A DNA stretch of 64,000 nucleotides from CAYHCE01 sp964355015 (GCA_964355015.1 CAYHCE010000018.1:1-64000), one strand, 5' to 3'. Counted from the first letter of the stretch, positions 33,865 to 42,646 are shown. Notes: generated from the sequence alone by a model not told the origin. Translations and numbers: made by a program.

Positions 33865-36363
33865 ATGCGGGTCTCGCTCCGATGGCTGCGGGAGCTGGTT
33901 GCCTGCCAGGTGGCGGTTCAGGAGCTCGGCGAGCGGCTCTCGATCGCCGGCTTCGAGGTGGAGGGAATCGAGGATCTGACCAGCAGCGCCGCTGGGGTTG
34001 TGGTGGGTTTCGTCGAGGAACGCCAGCCGCACCCCAACGCCGACAAACTCAGCGTCTGCCGGGTGCGGGTATCGGCAGCAGGATCCGCCGACCGGGTGCT
34101 TCAGATCGTCTGCGGCGCACCCAATGTGCGAAGCGGCATTCATGTGCCCGTGGCCCTGGTGGGGGCCCACCTGCCGGCGGTGGACCTGACGATCAAGCCG
34201 GCTGAACTGCGGGGCGTGGCCAGCAGCGGCATGATCTGCTCCTTGCGGGAACTGGGGCTGGCCGACGGCTCCGACGGCATCGCCGTGCTCGACGAGCTGC
34301 TGGACACCGTGCCCGCGGTGGGGCTGCCGGTGGGGCCTGCCCTCGGCCTGGACGACCAGGTGATCGAGCTGGCGATCACCGCCAATCGGCCGGACGGCCT
34401 CTCGATGCGGGGCATCGCCCGCGAGGTGGCTGCCCTCACCGGCGCCGCCCTCACCCTGCCGGCGGCGGCGCCGCAGATCCCTGCCGAACCGCTGTCTCCC
34501 TCCGCGGCCAGCCGGGCAGCGATCGAAACCGGCGGACTGTTCAGCCTCACGGCCCTGGGCGGCATCACGGTGGCGCCCTCACCGACCTGGCTGCAGCAAC
34601 GACTGGCGCGGGCCGGCCTGCGCCCGATCAACAATGTGGTGGACATCACCAATCTGGTGATGCTCGAGACCGGCCAGCCCCTGCATGCCTTCGACCGCGA
34701 TCGCCTGGCCGGCCTGCACGGCGGCGTGGCGGACCCAGCAGCGATCGGCCTGCGCAGCGCACGGCCGGATGAGCGGTTCACGGCTCTCGACGGCATCGAA
34801 CACAGCCTCGCAGCGGAGGCTCTGCTGGTGACCTACGCCGATACCCCGGTGGCCCTGGCGGGGGTGATCGGGGGCGCGAACGCTTCGGTGCAGAGCGGCA
34901 CCACGGCCCTCTGGCTGGAGGCGGCCGTGTTCACGCCCGAGGCGGTGCGGCGCAGCGCCCGCAGCGTGGGACTGCGCACCGATGCCAGTGCCCGCTTCGA
35001 GAAAGGGTTGCCGCGGGAGGCCACCCTCGTAGCGGCGGACCGGGCCGTCGAGTTGCTGCAGGAGCTGGCCGGTGCCCGGCTGGAGGGGCGCTGGCTGCAT
35101 GAACGTCCACTGGAGGCTCCCCAGCCACTGCTGCTGCGCCGCGATGCCCTGCATAACCTGCTGGGACCGGTGCTGGTGGATGGGGAGGCCGTTGACCTGC
35201 CTGACGCTCGCATCCAGCAGACCCTCGAAGCCCTCGGCTGTCGGCTCGAGCCGATCGGGGTGGGCTGGCAGGTCGTGGTGCCGCCGGCCCGCTCGATGGA
35301 CCTGCGGCGCGAGGTGGACCTGATCGAGGAAGTGGCCCGTCTGGTGGGATACGACCAGTTCGGCGCGCACCTGCCCGACCCGATCGCTCCGGGTGGCCTC
35401 AGCCCGTCCCAGCAGGCCGAAAGGCGGCTGCGGCGCGCACTCTGCCAGGCGGGCCTGCAGGAAACCTGCTCGTTCTCCCTGGTACCGGCCCGCGGCCTGT
35501 TAGAGGTCGAGACCGGTGAGGAGACCGGCAGCGGGACCGCAGTCTCCGGCCACAGGGTGCCGCTGATCAACCCCCTGCTGGCCGACTACGGCCACCTGCG
35601 CGACAACCTGATCGATGAACTGCTGCTGGCGGCCCGCCGCAACCTGCAGTCCTCCAGCGGTGGCTTCTGGGCCTTCGAGATCGGCAACGTATTCGCCCCC
35701 GATGGCGATGGGGCTCAGCAGCGGCCCGAGCTGGCCGGGGTGATCGGCGGCGAGCGCCGCTCCGAGCTCTGGAGCAGCGGCGGCAAGAGCCGCGCTGCCG
35801 ATTTCTTCGAGGCCCGCGGCGTACTGCAGCGTGCCCTAGCCAGCCTGGCGATCCCCTGCGTGGACCGGGCCCTCAGCAGCCATCCGCTGCTGCACCCCGG
35901 CCGTGCCGCCGAGCTGGTGGTGGAGGGCAGGCCGGCCGGCTGGTTCGGTCAGCTGCATCCCGCCCGGGCCGAGGCCCTGGACCTGCCCGAGGCCACCTAC
36001 CTGTTCCAGCTGGGTCTCACCCCCCTGCTCACGGCGGCCACCCGGCGCAATCGCTGGCAACCGAGCTTCACTCTCTTCCCCACCGTGCCGGCCTCGGAAC
36101 GGGATCTGGCCCTGGTGGTGTCGAGCGCCATCACGGCGGGCCAGCTGCTCGGCGCGATCCGCAAGGCGGGCAAGCCGTTGCTGGAAACGGCCGAGCTGAT
36201 CGACCGCTACGTGGGCAGCCAGGTGGCCGAAGGCTGCGCCAGCCAGGCATTCCGCCTGCGCTACCGGGATGCCCGTCGCACCCTCACCGACGCCGAGGTG
36301 GAGCAGGCCCATGCCACCATCCGCTCCGCCCTCGAGCAGCAGTTCGGGGCCCAGTTGCGCTGA
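33865..36363 (+). CDS. pheT: Phenylalanyl-tRNA synthetase beta subunit
   Basis: 832 residues. RVSLRWLRELVACQVAVQEL opens the protein, followed by an OB-fold tRNA-binding region (VGFVEERQPHPNADKLSVCR), the B3/B4 editing region (INNVVDITNLVMLETGQPLH), the B5 region, the catalytic-like core and a C-terminal ferredoxin-fold anticodon domain (FPTVPASERDLALVV). It pairs with PheS, which is not in the window. Slightly longer than the usual 800 residues. It converges on rlmD with a 4-base gap. Confidence 0.96.
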   Translation: MRVSLRWLRELVACQVAVQELGERLSIAGFEVEGIEDLTSSAAGVVVGFVEERQPHPNADKLSVCRVRVSAAGSADRVLQIVCGAPNVRSGIHVPVALVGAHLPAVDLTIKPAELRGVASSGMICSLRELGLADGSDGIAVLDELLDTVPAVGLPVGPALGLDDQVIELAITANRPDGLSMRGIAREVAALTGAALTLPAAAPQIPAEPLSPSAASRAAIETGGLFSLTALGGITVAPSPTWLQQRLARAGLRPINNVVDITNLVMLETGQPLHAFDRDRLAGLHGGVADPAAIGLRSARPDERFTALDGIEHSLAAEALLVTYADTPVALAGVIGGANASVQSGTTALWLEAAVFTPEAVRRSARSVGLRTDASARFEKGLPREATLVAADRAVELLQELAGARLEGRWLHERPLEAPQPLLLRRDALHNLLGPVLVDGEAVDLPDARIQQTLEALGCRLEPIGVGWQVVVPPARSMDLRREVDLIEEVARLVGYDQFGAHLPDPIAPGGLSPSQQAERRLRRALCQAGLQETCSFSLVPARGLLEVETGEETGSGTAVSGHRVPLINPLLADYGHLRDNLIDELLLAARRNLQSSSGGFWAFEIGNVFAPDGDGAQQRPELAGVIGGERRSELWSSGGKSRAADFFEARGVLQRALASLAIPCVDRALSSHPLLHPGRAAELVVEGRPAGWFGQLHPARAEALDLPEATYLFQLGLTPLLTAATRRNRWQPSFTLFPTVPASERDLALVVSSAITAGQLLGAIRKAGKPLLETAELIDRYVGSQVAEGCASQAFRLRYRDARRTLTDAEVEQAHATIRSALEQQFGAQLR

Positions 36364-36367
36364 GCAC

Positions 36368-37780
36368 TCAGGCCCGCTCCAGCACCGCCAGCGCTTCCAC
36401 ATGGGCGGTCTGGGGGAAGAAATCGATGGGATGGACACGTCGCAGCAGCAGGGAGCCAGTCGCGGTGAGACGGGCCAGATCCCGGGCAAGACTGGCGGGA
36501 TTGCAGCTGAGATAGGCCACCCGAGCGGGTGGTGTGGCCAGGATCGCGTCGCAGACGCTTGCCGGCAGACCCTTGCGGGGCGGATCCAGCAGCAGCCCAT
36601 GCGCCCGTTCCAGCAGCTCAGGCAGGGCCAGGGCCACGTCAGCGGGCTCCACGGTCAGGCCGTTGAGGCCATTGAGTCCAGCGTTGAGCCGGGCCTGCTC
36701 CACGCTGGCCGGGTGCTGTTCCAGACCCAGCACCCGGGCGCCGGCAGCCGCCAGGGGGAGGCTGAAGGTGCCGATGCCGCAGTAGGCGTCGACGATGGTG
36801 CGGCCGGCGGCCGGCTCCAGTGCCTCGATCAGCAGCGGCACCAGCCGTTCTGCCTGCAGAGTATGCACCTGAAAAAAAGTATCGGGACCGATCCGCAGCT
36901 CCAGGCCGGCGAACCGCTCGCTCAGCCAGGGGCGGCCGGCGATGCCTACCGTGCGCGGGCCCATCAGGCTGTTGGTGGCCAGGGGCTGCAGGTTGAGGCA
37001 GACTCCGACCAGCTCCGGCCAGCGGTCCATCCAGATCCGGGCCATCTCGGGCAGATCCGGCAGGTCTTCGTGGCTGCTGACCAGGGTGAGCAGCACCTCG
37101 CCGCTGTGATGACCGACCCGCAGAGCGAGATGGCGCAGCCCTCCCCCCTCGCGGAGATCCACATCCACAGGCCAGTCGCTGGCTTCGAGATCCCGTTTGA
37201 GTGGCGCGATCAGACGGTCGATGCGGGGATCCAGCACCGGACAGCGGTTCATGTTGACGATCCGGTGGCTGCCGCTGCGGTAGAAGCCGGCGCGGACCAC
37301 CCCCTCGGGGGTGCGCTCCAGCGGAATGGTGGTGCGGTTGCGATAGCCCAGCGGTGTGGCGGAAGCCAGGATCGGTTCCACCGTCAGCGTCTGGCCGCCG
37401 ATGCGCCGCAGTGCCTGCTGGACCAGGTCCTGCTTCCACTCGGCCTGAGCCTGATCGTCGAGGTGCTGCACACTGCAGCCGCCACAGCGGGACGCCAGGA
37501 TGCAGGGAGGATGCCTGCGTTCCGGGGCATCGTTGAGCCGTTCCAGAACCTGGGCTACCAGATGCCGCTGAGCGCGGTGCTCCACCCGGACCCGCACCTC
37601 TTCACCCGGCAGGGCCGCCGGCACGAACACCACCACGGCCCGCGCCTCGGCGGAAGCATCGGCATGGCCGCCGGGCAGGGTGTCCGGGATCTCGATCCGC
37701 CCCACCCCCTGCCCCCCATGGTTGAGACCGGTGATGCGGAGCTGAAGGTCCGTGCCAGCGGGCGGCAGGGGAAATCCCAT
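36368..37780 (-). CDS. rlmD: 23S rRNA uracil-C5 methyltransferase (RlmD/RumA family)
   Basis: 470 residues. A TRAM domain at the N-terminus (LRITGLNHGGQGVGRI) is followed by a cysteine cluster for an iron-sulfur centre (CILASRCGGCSVQHL, MNRCPVL). The methyltransferase domain has AYCGIGTFSLPLAAAGARVL for AdoMet, LLLDPPRKGLP and the nucleophile motif YLSCNPASLARD. It methylates a conserved uridine of 23S rRNA; whether U1939 or U747 cannot be distinguished here. Convergent with pheT. Confidence 0.92.
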   Translation of the reverse strand: MGFPLPPAGTDLQLRITGLNHGGQGVGRIEIPDTLPGGHADASAEARAVVVFVPAALPGEEVRVRVEHRAQRHLVAQVLERLNDAPERRHPPCILASRCGGCSVQHLDDQAQAEWKQDLVQQALRRIGGQTLTVEPILASATPLGYRNRTTIPLERTPEGVVRAGFYRSGSHRIVNMNRCPVLDPRIDRLIAPLKRDLEASDWPVDVDLREGGGLRHLALRVGHHSGEVLLTLVSSHEDLPDLPEMARIWMDRWPELVGVCLNLQPLATNSLMGPRTVGIAGRPWLSERFAGLELRIGPDTFFQVHTLQAERLVPLLIEALEPAAGRTIVDAYCGIGTFSLPLAAAGARVLGLEQHPASVEQARLNAGLNGLNGLTVEPADVALALPELLERAHGLLLDPPRKGLPASVCDAILATPPARVAYLSCNPASLARDLARLTATGSLLLRRVHPIDFFPQTAHVEALAVLERA

Positions 37781-37877
37781 CAGGAGCGAGGGTGCGGCAG
37801 AAGCCTGAACCCGAACCCTAGATGCAAAGGGCCGTTACATCTGATCCGCTCCGGCCGTGCGGAGCTGAAGACGTCGA

Positions 37878-37883
37878 TACACT
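37878..37883 (+). promoter_or_regulatory. Possible -10 element of apcD
   Basis: TACACT fits the TANNNT box and lies 22 bases before the apcD ATG. The upstream -35 region is not obvious. Confidence 0.35.
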
Positions 37884-37905
37884 GATCGGGCGCCTGGTGT
37901 CCTCG

Positions 37906-38400
37906 ATGAGCGTCGTTCGGGATCTGATCCTCCAAGCCGATGATCAGTTGCGGTATCCCAGCGGCGGGGAGCTGCGCTCGATGGCGCAATTCCTATCCGG
38001 AGGTACGCAGCGCATCCGAGTCGCCCGCGCCCTCACCGAAAACGAGAAGAAGATCGTCGACGAGGCGGCCCGGCAGTTGTTCTCCCTCAAGCCCGAGTAC
38101 GTGGCCCAGGGTGGCAATGCCTACGGCCAGAGGCAGAGAGCCCAGTGCCTGCGTGATTTCAGCTGGTATCTGCGGCTGGTCACCTACGGCGTGCTGGCAG
38201 GCAGCACAGAGAAAATCCAGGAGATCGGCCTGATCGGCGCCCGCGAGATGTACAACAGCCTCGGCGTGCCGATGGCCGGCATGGTGGAGGGCATGCGTAC
38301 CTTGAAAGCCGCCTCCCTTGCCCTGCTCGGCACAGAGGATGCGGCCATGACGGCCCCCTACTTCGATTTCCTGATCCAGGGCATGCAGACTCCCGGCTGA
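37906..38400 (+). CDS. apcD: Allophycocyanin alpha-B chain (terminal emitter)
   Basis: 164 residues from the ATG at 37906, which aligns with the known N-terminus (MSVVRDLILQADDQLRYPSG); the upstream 28-residue open extension is not part of the protein. The phycocyanobilin Cys81 is in QRAQCLRDFSWYLR and Asn71 in GGNAYG. GVLAGSTEKIQEIGLIG and EMYNSLGVPMAGMVEGM are typical of ApcD rather than ApcA. It sits in the phycobilisome core as a red-shifted emitter passing energy mainly to photosystem I. It is not linked to other phycobilisome genes here. A likely terminator follows. Confidence 0.94.
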   Translation: MSVVRDLILQADDQLRYPSGGELRSMAQFLSGGTQRIRVARALTENEKKIVDEAARQLFSLKPEYVAQGGNAYGQRQRAQCLRDFSWYLRLVTYGVLAGSTEKIQEIGLIGAREMYNSLGVPMAGMVEGMRTLKAASLALLGTEDAAMTAPYFDFLIQGMQTPG

Positions 38401-38446
38401 GAGCCCGGGACCAGAGCTGCCTGCTTCGCCCCTCTGATGAGCCCGT

Positions 38447-38474
38447 GCCCCTTCTTGGGGCTGGATTTGGTTTG
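38447..38474 (+). terminator. Probable apcD terminator
   Basis: GCCCC and GGGGC form a 5-bp stem around TTCTT 47 bases after the apcD stop, followed by the T-rich TGGATTTGGTTTG. The stem is short, so the call is moderate. Confidence 0.5.
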
Positions 38475-39153
38475 CTCAACAGTCGTACCGGCCGACTCGC
38501 CGTGACGGAGCAGCTTGCTGCCCCATAAACAGTACTTCAGGTCTCGCATGCGTCTCACCGCAGGACTATCAGCCAGTCTCTGATGGAACAGCTGAGACGG
38601 CTGGACGCAGAGGGCCCCAGCGGCGAGAGGGTGGGTACGGCTCGCATGGCCGGACGGGGCCCGCAGCGCAGATGCTGCCATGGGCTGCTCAGGAGCTGAG
38701 GTGAGGGTCGCTACCAGCGAAGCCGCACGATCGATCCTGCTTCAAGAACAACGAAGCGATCAAGTCTGCGCGCTTTGATGCAACAACCCGGAAACCCGAT
38801 TTTCTGGGAGCAACCACTGCCTTGCTGGTGGTGTGCAGGTGCTGGCTGCTGCACACATCACGTCCCCCCTTCAGCCTGCCCTTTCACGCCTGGCACGACT
38901 CCACCCTCCCCTGGCCCACAGCGGAAGCATCCCGAGCCCTCTGGCAAGTCCCAGCCTTGCTCGACGTCCGCTTGTCTCATTCCGGACGCGGCTCTGGACT
39001 CCTGCTGAGACCAGCCTGAGAGGGCGAATCCGAGCGGATCAAGGCGAGGGCAATGGAGGTGATCCCATCGAGACCTGCGTGATGCGTCCAGCCAGCCGGG
39101 TCGCCACTCGGGCCTGGGGAGAGGCGCCAACCCCACCGAGGTAAAGATCGGAG

Positions 39154-39353
39154 CGCAGCAGGAGGCCTGCAGGCCATCAAAACTGTGCGTACCTGTGTAA
39201 ACAGCAGGTACGCACAGAGAGCACGCATTTGTTTGCAGTGCATCTGCTGACCCTGCAGCGGCCTGGACAAGCTCAACAGGCGAATCTGGACAACACCATC
39301 CCCAGGCCAGGGTCCCGACTCCCCTCGCCCGGGACGACACGCAGCAGGAGGCC
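39154..39353. repeat. 14-bp direct repeat pair
   Basis: CGCAGCAGGAGGCC occurs at 39154-39167 and again at 39340-39353, 186 bases apart, bracketing the 13-bp hairpin. It could mark duplication or the ends of an inserted segment. The unit is built from common G+C-rich words, so coincidence is possible. Confidence 0.5.
39183..39217. repeat. Perfect 13-bp inverted repeat with 9-base loop
   Basis: CTGTGCGTACCTG (39183-39195) and CAGGTACGCACAG (39205-39217) are exact complements around TGTAAACAG. No T-tract follows on either strand, so it is not a normal terminator. It could be an RNA hairpin, a protein-binding site or a transposon-related sequence. Confidence 0.85.
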
Positions 39354-39440
39354 AGGTCGTTCATACACTCACACAGATGGGACCAGCTCCTGGACCCGTA
39401 TGGGGTCCCAGGCGAGACCAGCGCAACAGGAGAGGGGGTC

Positions 39441-40505
39441 TCAGGCCGAGCGGCGATAGAGCTCCTTGAGCAACTGGTACGCCTCGTTGAGACGGCGCAT
39501 GGCATCGGCACTGCCGCCCGAATCCGGGTGGTGACTCATCGCCTGTTCCCGGTAGGCCTCCCGGATCTGGCTGAGGCTGAGCTTGTGGCCGGGCGCGGTG
39601 GGGAGATCCAGCAGACGCAGGGCACCCTGGAGAGTCATGGTGTGCTCAAGGGTCTGGAAGGAGGTGCCATGCCGGCGTCGGCGGAACCGATGCACGAAGC
39701 GACGAATCAGGGTCGGAATCCGCAGGGTCAGAGTGCCCGCGCTGAACGGGTCCTCCAGCAACCCGGCCGCCACGACGACGCGGGCGAAATCGGGAGGTCC
39801 TGGAAGCCAGCCGGACACGAAGCCGCTGATCCACTGCTCCAGCAGCGACCAGGTGAACGGCCTTCCCTCCGCCTGATCGGACTGAGGCCAGATCTCCTGG
39901 GCCAGCCAGAGCATGCTGGCTTCAAGGACCGCCTCGTTGGCCTCCGTGCCGTAGAGGCCGAGCCAGTGATCCTGAACGGCCGCCAATGCCTGATCGAGTT
40001 CGATGGTGTCCACCCCGGGAAGGGGTTCCGGGGAGGCGGGCTGGGGGGGATGGAGACTCTGACGCAGGCGGGCCGAAGACTGGCGCACGAAGCCGGGCAG
40101 GTCGATCCCGCTCCCACCTGCGGGACGACCGCCGGCGGCCCGGCTCGGTCCGCCCTGACCTGGAGGAGTGAGCGTACGAGCCCAGGGATCGGTTCCCGAC
40201 ACCACCTCAGGTCGCGCGGGGTCCTCGGGATCGCGGTCAAGAACCAGCAACCCCTGCTGGTGGCTGGTCACCAGGACAAGGGCGCCGCTTTCATGCAGGC
40301 TGCCCTCGAGATCGACCCCGGCGTTCTGCTGCTCGGAATCGGGATCATCCCCGGCCGGAAACAGATCCCGCAGCAGCTGTTCGAGCAGGGCTCCGCGGCT
40401 GCGATGGCCGAACTGTCCCTTGAGCTCATCGATCTGGGCGACCAGATCCACGGAAAGTTCCAGATAGATCCGCTGTCGGCCTGGCTTCGCGTCTTGTGCC
40501 ACCAC
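39441..40505 (-). CDS. Ribbon-helix-helix-like protein with C-terminal J domain
   Basis: 354 residues from a GTG (tandem GTGs at 40505 and 40502). The N-terminus (RQRIYLELSVDLVAQIDELK, then SRGALLEQLLRDLF) has the strand-helix-helix look of a CopG/RHH DNA-binding domain. A Pro/Gly-rich linker and a helical middle part (about residues 155-290) follow. The C-terminus is a J domain with the HPD motif at 326-328 (SHHPDSGGSADAMRRLNEAY), which would stimulate a DnaK. J domains usually lie at the N-terminus; here it is last. No membrane segment. Function unknown. The downstream flank is the unexplained 1.04-kb interval. Confidence 0.75.
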   Translation of the reverse strand: MVAQDAKPGRQRIYLELSVDLVAQIDELKGQFGHRSRGALLEQLLRDLFPAGDDPDSEQQNAGVDLEGSLHESGALVLVTSHQQGLLVLDRDPEDPARPEVVSGTDPWARTLTPPGQGGPSRAAGGRPAGGSGIDLPGFVRQSSARLRQSLHPPQPASPEPLPGVDTIELDQALAAVQDHWLGLYGTEANEAVLEASMLWLAQEIWPQSDQAEGRPFTWSLLEQWISGFVSGWLPGPPDFARVVVAAGLLEDPFSAGTLTLRIPTLIRRFVHRFRRRRHGTSFQTLEHTMTLQGALRLLDLPTAPGHKLSLSQIREAYREQAMSHHPDSGGSADAMRRLNEAYQLLKELYRRSA

Positions 40506-40526
40506 GGCTCCCCGGCGATGCGGGCC

Positions 40527-42242
40527 TTATCGGCCCATCATCTCCCTAAGGAATCGTTGCTGGGCGGCGGCGGCTTCCTGGTAGCGGTCGAGCAGGATGC
40601 GGGTGTCGTTGGGTGCTGCGGCGGAAAACGCAGCCGTGTTTGCCGCCAGGGGGCCGGGGGCTGAAGGGGTGGACTGGTTGAGCAGCAGCGGCAACTGCAG
40701 CGGCGGCAAGGGTGGCAGCCAGGCCGGCACGAGCGGCGGACGTGGCCTTGGAGCCGACGGCGTTCTGGGAACGGCATTGCCGGGCCTCGGCCGCTTCGTC
40801 GATGCCGCCGTGGGTCTGAGCACCGCAGGGGCCTGGGGCCTCGGCTGGAGAGGGCCCGGCTCGCCAGTGCCGGCCGCCAGGTCGGGCGGCGCGACCGGCA
40901 CGGCGGGGCGCCGGGCAGCGGCGGCGGCGGCAGCAGCGGCGACACGGGCAATCTCGATCTGACGCTCCTGCTCCCGCAACCGCGCCAGCTGATAACCAGG
41001 CACCACGCTGAGCAGATGCCCGGGGGTGGAATCCGCCGGGTAGACGAGGCTGACGCGCACGTGATTGTTCACACCCGCGGCAAGGTTGAGGGATGTCAAC
41101 GAGAGACTCTCGCCGGAGCGCATGCCCACATGCACTTCCCGGTAGCCCTCGCTGGTCTGGATGCCGATCGATCCACGGAAGGCGGTGAAGGGTCGACCGT
41201 TGGCGCTGGGGTGGCTCAGCACAAGTTCATAGGGACCGCTGCCGGTGAGGTTGAGATCCACATCGAAACGAACCCCATAGGTACCGACATTGTCGAGCGA
41301 GGAATCCAGCATGCGGCTGGCCAGCGGATTCACCTGCACCTCACGTGTACCGAAGTTGTGGCGGTTGGTGCTGGTCAAGGGAACGTGAAGGGGGGATCGG
41401 TTCAGGTCGTGGCTGATGCTGGACTGGAAGGCATCCCCGATCGCCACGCCCCCCACCCGCGAGAAGACCTGGCGGTTCTCGATCTGGGGCAGCATGCTCA
41501 GGTAGATCCGTCCGGGGGCCAGCAGTCCCTGATCGAGGACCGCAATCAGCTCGGCCTCGCTGTTTGGATCCTCCGCAGCCACCACAGCCATGTGGAAGGG
41601 TCCGTCGCTGCGGCCCCGCAGCAGACCGTTGGCGATGCCCCGGGCCGGAAGCTGAGTATGAAACAGAACAGCGCGGCTGTAGGGAGGAATGGTGAAGGTC
41701 TCGGGAAGCTTCGGATCCCGTTGGCGCCTCAGCATCGTGACGGCCGTGGCGTCGCCGGGACCGGTGTTCCAGGGGCGAGGTCCGAGGGGCTTGACGCCCA
41801 TCAGATGATTGGCAAGATAGGGGGCCTCGAAACTGTTGCGGACAGCGCCCGATTCGAGCTCAAGGGTGACCGGCCTGGAACCGGGATTGATCACGATAGT
41901 CGCGAGAGTCAGCGTGCCCCGCACCAATCCGTAGCCAAGGCGCTTGGCGTCCTCCGGATAATACTTGTGGTGCATGTGCAGGCCGAATTCGCCGTTGAAG
42001 GCGAAGACGGCATTGGGAAGAGATTGACCGGTTTCCCTCGCCATGGCCGAGCCAGGGGCCGTGTTGACCAGAATTCCGGGCCCGAACACTTCTTCCGGCT
42101 GGTTCGAGTGAAGAACAGGAACGTTGTTGAAGGTGCCCTGCAGGGGGCTGGCCGTCTGACCAGCCATCAAGGCCACATAGGCATGGGCGACGGGCGCCTC
42201 GACGGCCACCGCGCCGAGCAGCGTCAGAAGAATCGGTCGCAT
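40527..42242 (-). CDS. Secreted DUF3370 family protein
   Basis: 571 residues from the ATG at 42242, giving a signal peptide (RPILLTLLGAVAVEAPVAHA). The next roughly 400 residues match the cyanobacterial DUF3370 pattern: MAGQTASPLQGTFNNVPVLH, FNGEFGLHMHHKYYPEDAKR, IVINPGSRPVTLELESGA and FRGSIGIQTSEGYREVHVG. The C-terminal 150 residues are an Ala-run and Pro-rich tail, then a small helical end (DTRILLDRYQEAAAAQQRFL). Such proteins are exported to the periplasm or cell surface; the role is unknown. It sits 21 bases downstream of the RHH/J-domain gene's start on the same strand, so they may share a transcript. Confidence 0.85.
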   Translation of the reverse strand: MRPILLTLLGAVAVEAPVAHAYVALMAGQTASPLQGTFNNVPVLHSNQPEEVFGPGILVNTAPGSAMARETGQSLPNAVFAFNGEFGLHMHHKYYPEDAKRLGYGLVRGTLTLATIVINPGSRPVTLELESGAVRNSFEAPYLANHLMGVKPLGPRPWNTGPGDATAVTMLRRQRDPKLPETFTIPPYSRAVLFHTQLPARGIANGLLRGRSDGPFHMAVVAAEDPNSEAELIAVLDQGLLAPGRIYLSMLPQIENRQVFSRVGGVAIGDAFQSSISHDLNRSPLHVPLTSTNRHNFGTREVQVNPLASRMLDSSLDNVGTYGVRFDVDLNLTGSGPYELVLSHPSANGRPFTAFRGSIGIQTSEGYREVHVGMRSGESLSLTSLNLAAGVNNHVRVSLVYPADSTPGHLLSVVPGYQLARLREQERQIEIARVAAAAAAAAARRPAVPVAPPDLAAGTGEPGPLQPRPQAPAVLRPTAASTKRPRPGNAVPRTPSAPRPRPPLVPAWLPPLPPLQLPLLLNQSTPSAPGPLAANTAAFSAAAPNDTRILLDRYQEAAAAQQRFLREMMGR

Positions 42243-42451
42243 GAGACCAATGGGACCAACTATTCTCACGCTGGGTCTCGGCAGGGAAGACGAAAGGAAG
42301 TCTGCGGTTTTCCTCCCAGCGGGCATGGGCACAGGGCCCTGAACTGGATTGGGTTTTCGCAGGCGGTCCGGTGTTCGCACGGGGTGTCAAACAGGGATCG
42401 CATCGGAGGGGGACAGCTCGCTAGAACCATCCCTTCCTGTTTCATTTTCCC

Positions 42452-42646
42452 ATGTTTCCTCCCTTCTCCTGTTGCGGCGGCACGGGTTGCGACCCGGAAG
42501 CCAGTCGCCGTCAGCACCAGGAGCGCAAACTCCGTCTGCTCACCTTCTGGCGCGACGGAGCGGAGCGGCAGCTGGCGGCGCTCAACGCGGCGATCAGCAC
42601 ACTGGAGCAGCAGATGGCGCGCGACGGGGGGGCGGCACAGGGTTGA
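42452..42646 (+). CDS. Small Cys-containing protein with helical tail, unknown function
   Basis: 64 residues. A short Cys-rich head (FSCCGGTGCDPEASRRQ) precedes an amphipathic helix (LLTFWRDGAERQLAALNAAI). The ATG is preceded by TAGAAC (42422-42427), a fair -10. The helix pattern looks conserved-protein-like, but no family was recognised. Its last 53 bases overlap the 3' end of the sigma-factor gene on the other strand. Confidence 0.55.
   Translation: MFPPFSCCGGTGCDPEASRRQHQERKLRLLTFWRDGAERQLAALNAAISTLEQQMARDGGAAQG

Larger units (their letters stand above)
38401..39440. other. 1.04-kb convergent interval without a credible gene
   Basis: Between the stops of apcD and the convergent RHH/J-domain gene there is no open frame with a recognisable product; the small frames present (for example about 217 codons on the minus strand from 39511) have Cys/Ser/Pro-rich shadow-like composition. 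Base composition looks somewhat less G+C-rich than the flanks. The stretch holds a probable terminator (38447), an 8-bp inverted repeat GTGTGCAG/CTGCACAC (38831-38856), a 12-bp palindrome GGCCTGCAGGCC (39164-39175), a perfect 13-bp hairpin (39183-39217), an inverted repeat GTCCCG/CGGGAC (39312-39335), a 7-bp one TGGGACC/GGTCCCA (39378-39410) and a 14-bp direct repeat. It may hold an RNA gene or the remains of a mobile element. Confidence 0.6.

Noticed and set aside
38858..39511. 217-codon minus-strand frame in the convergent gap
   Set aside because: Cys/Ser/Pro-rich, overlaps the start of a real gene's 3' end in another frame, no conserved-looking block. Kept only as part of the unexplained interval.
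40880..40965. GCG/GCA-type triplet run that could look like a microsatellite
   Set aside because: It encodes an Ala run in the low-complexity tail of the DUF3370 protein, common in high-G+C genomes.
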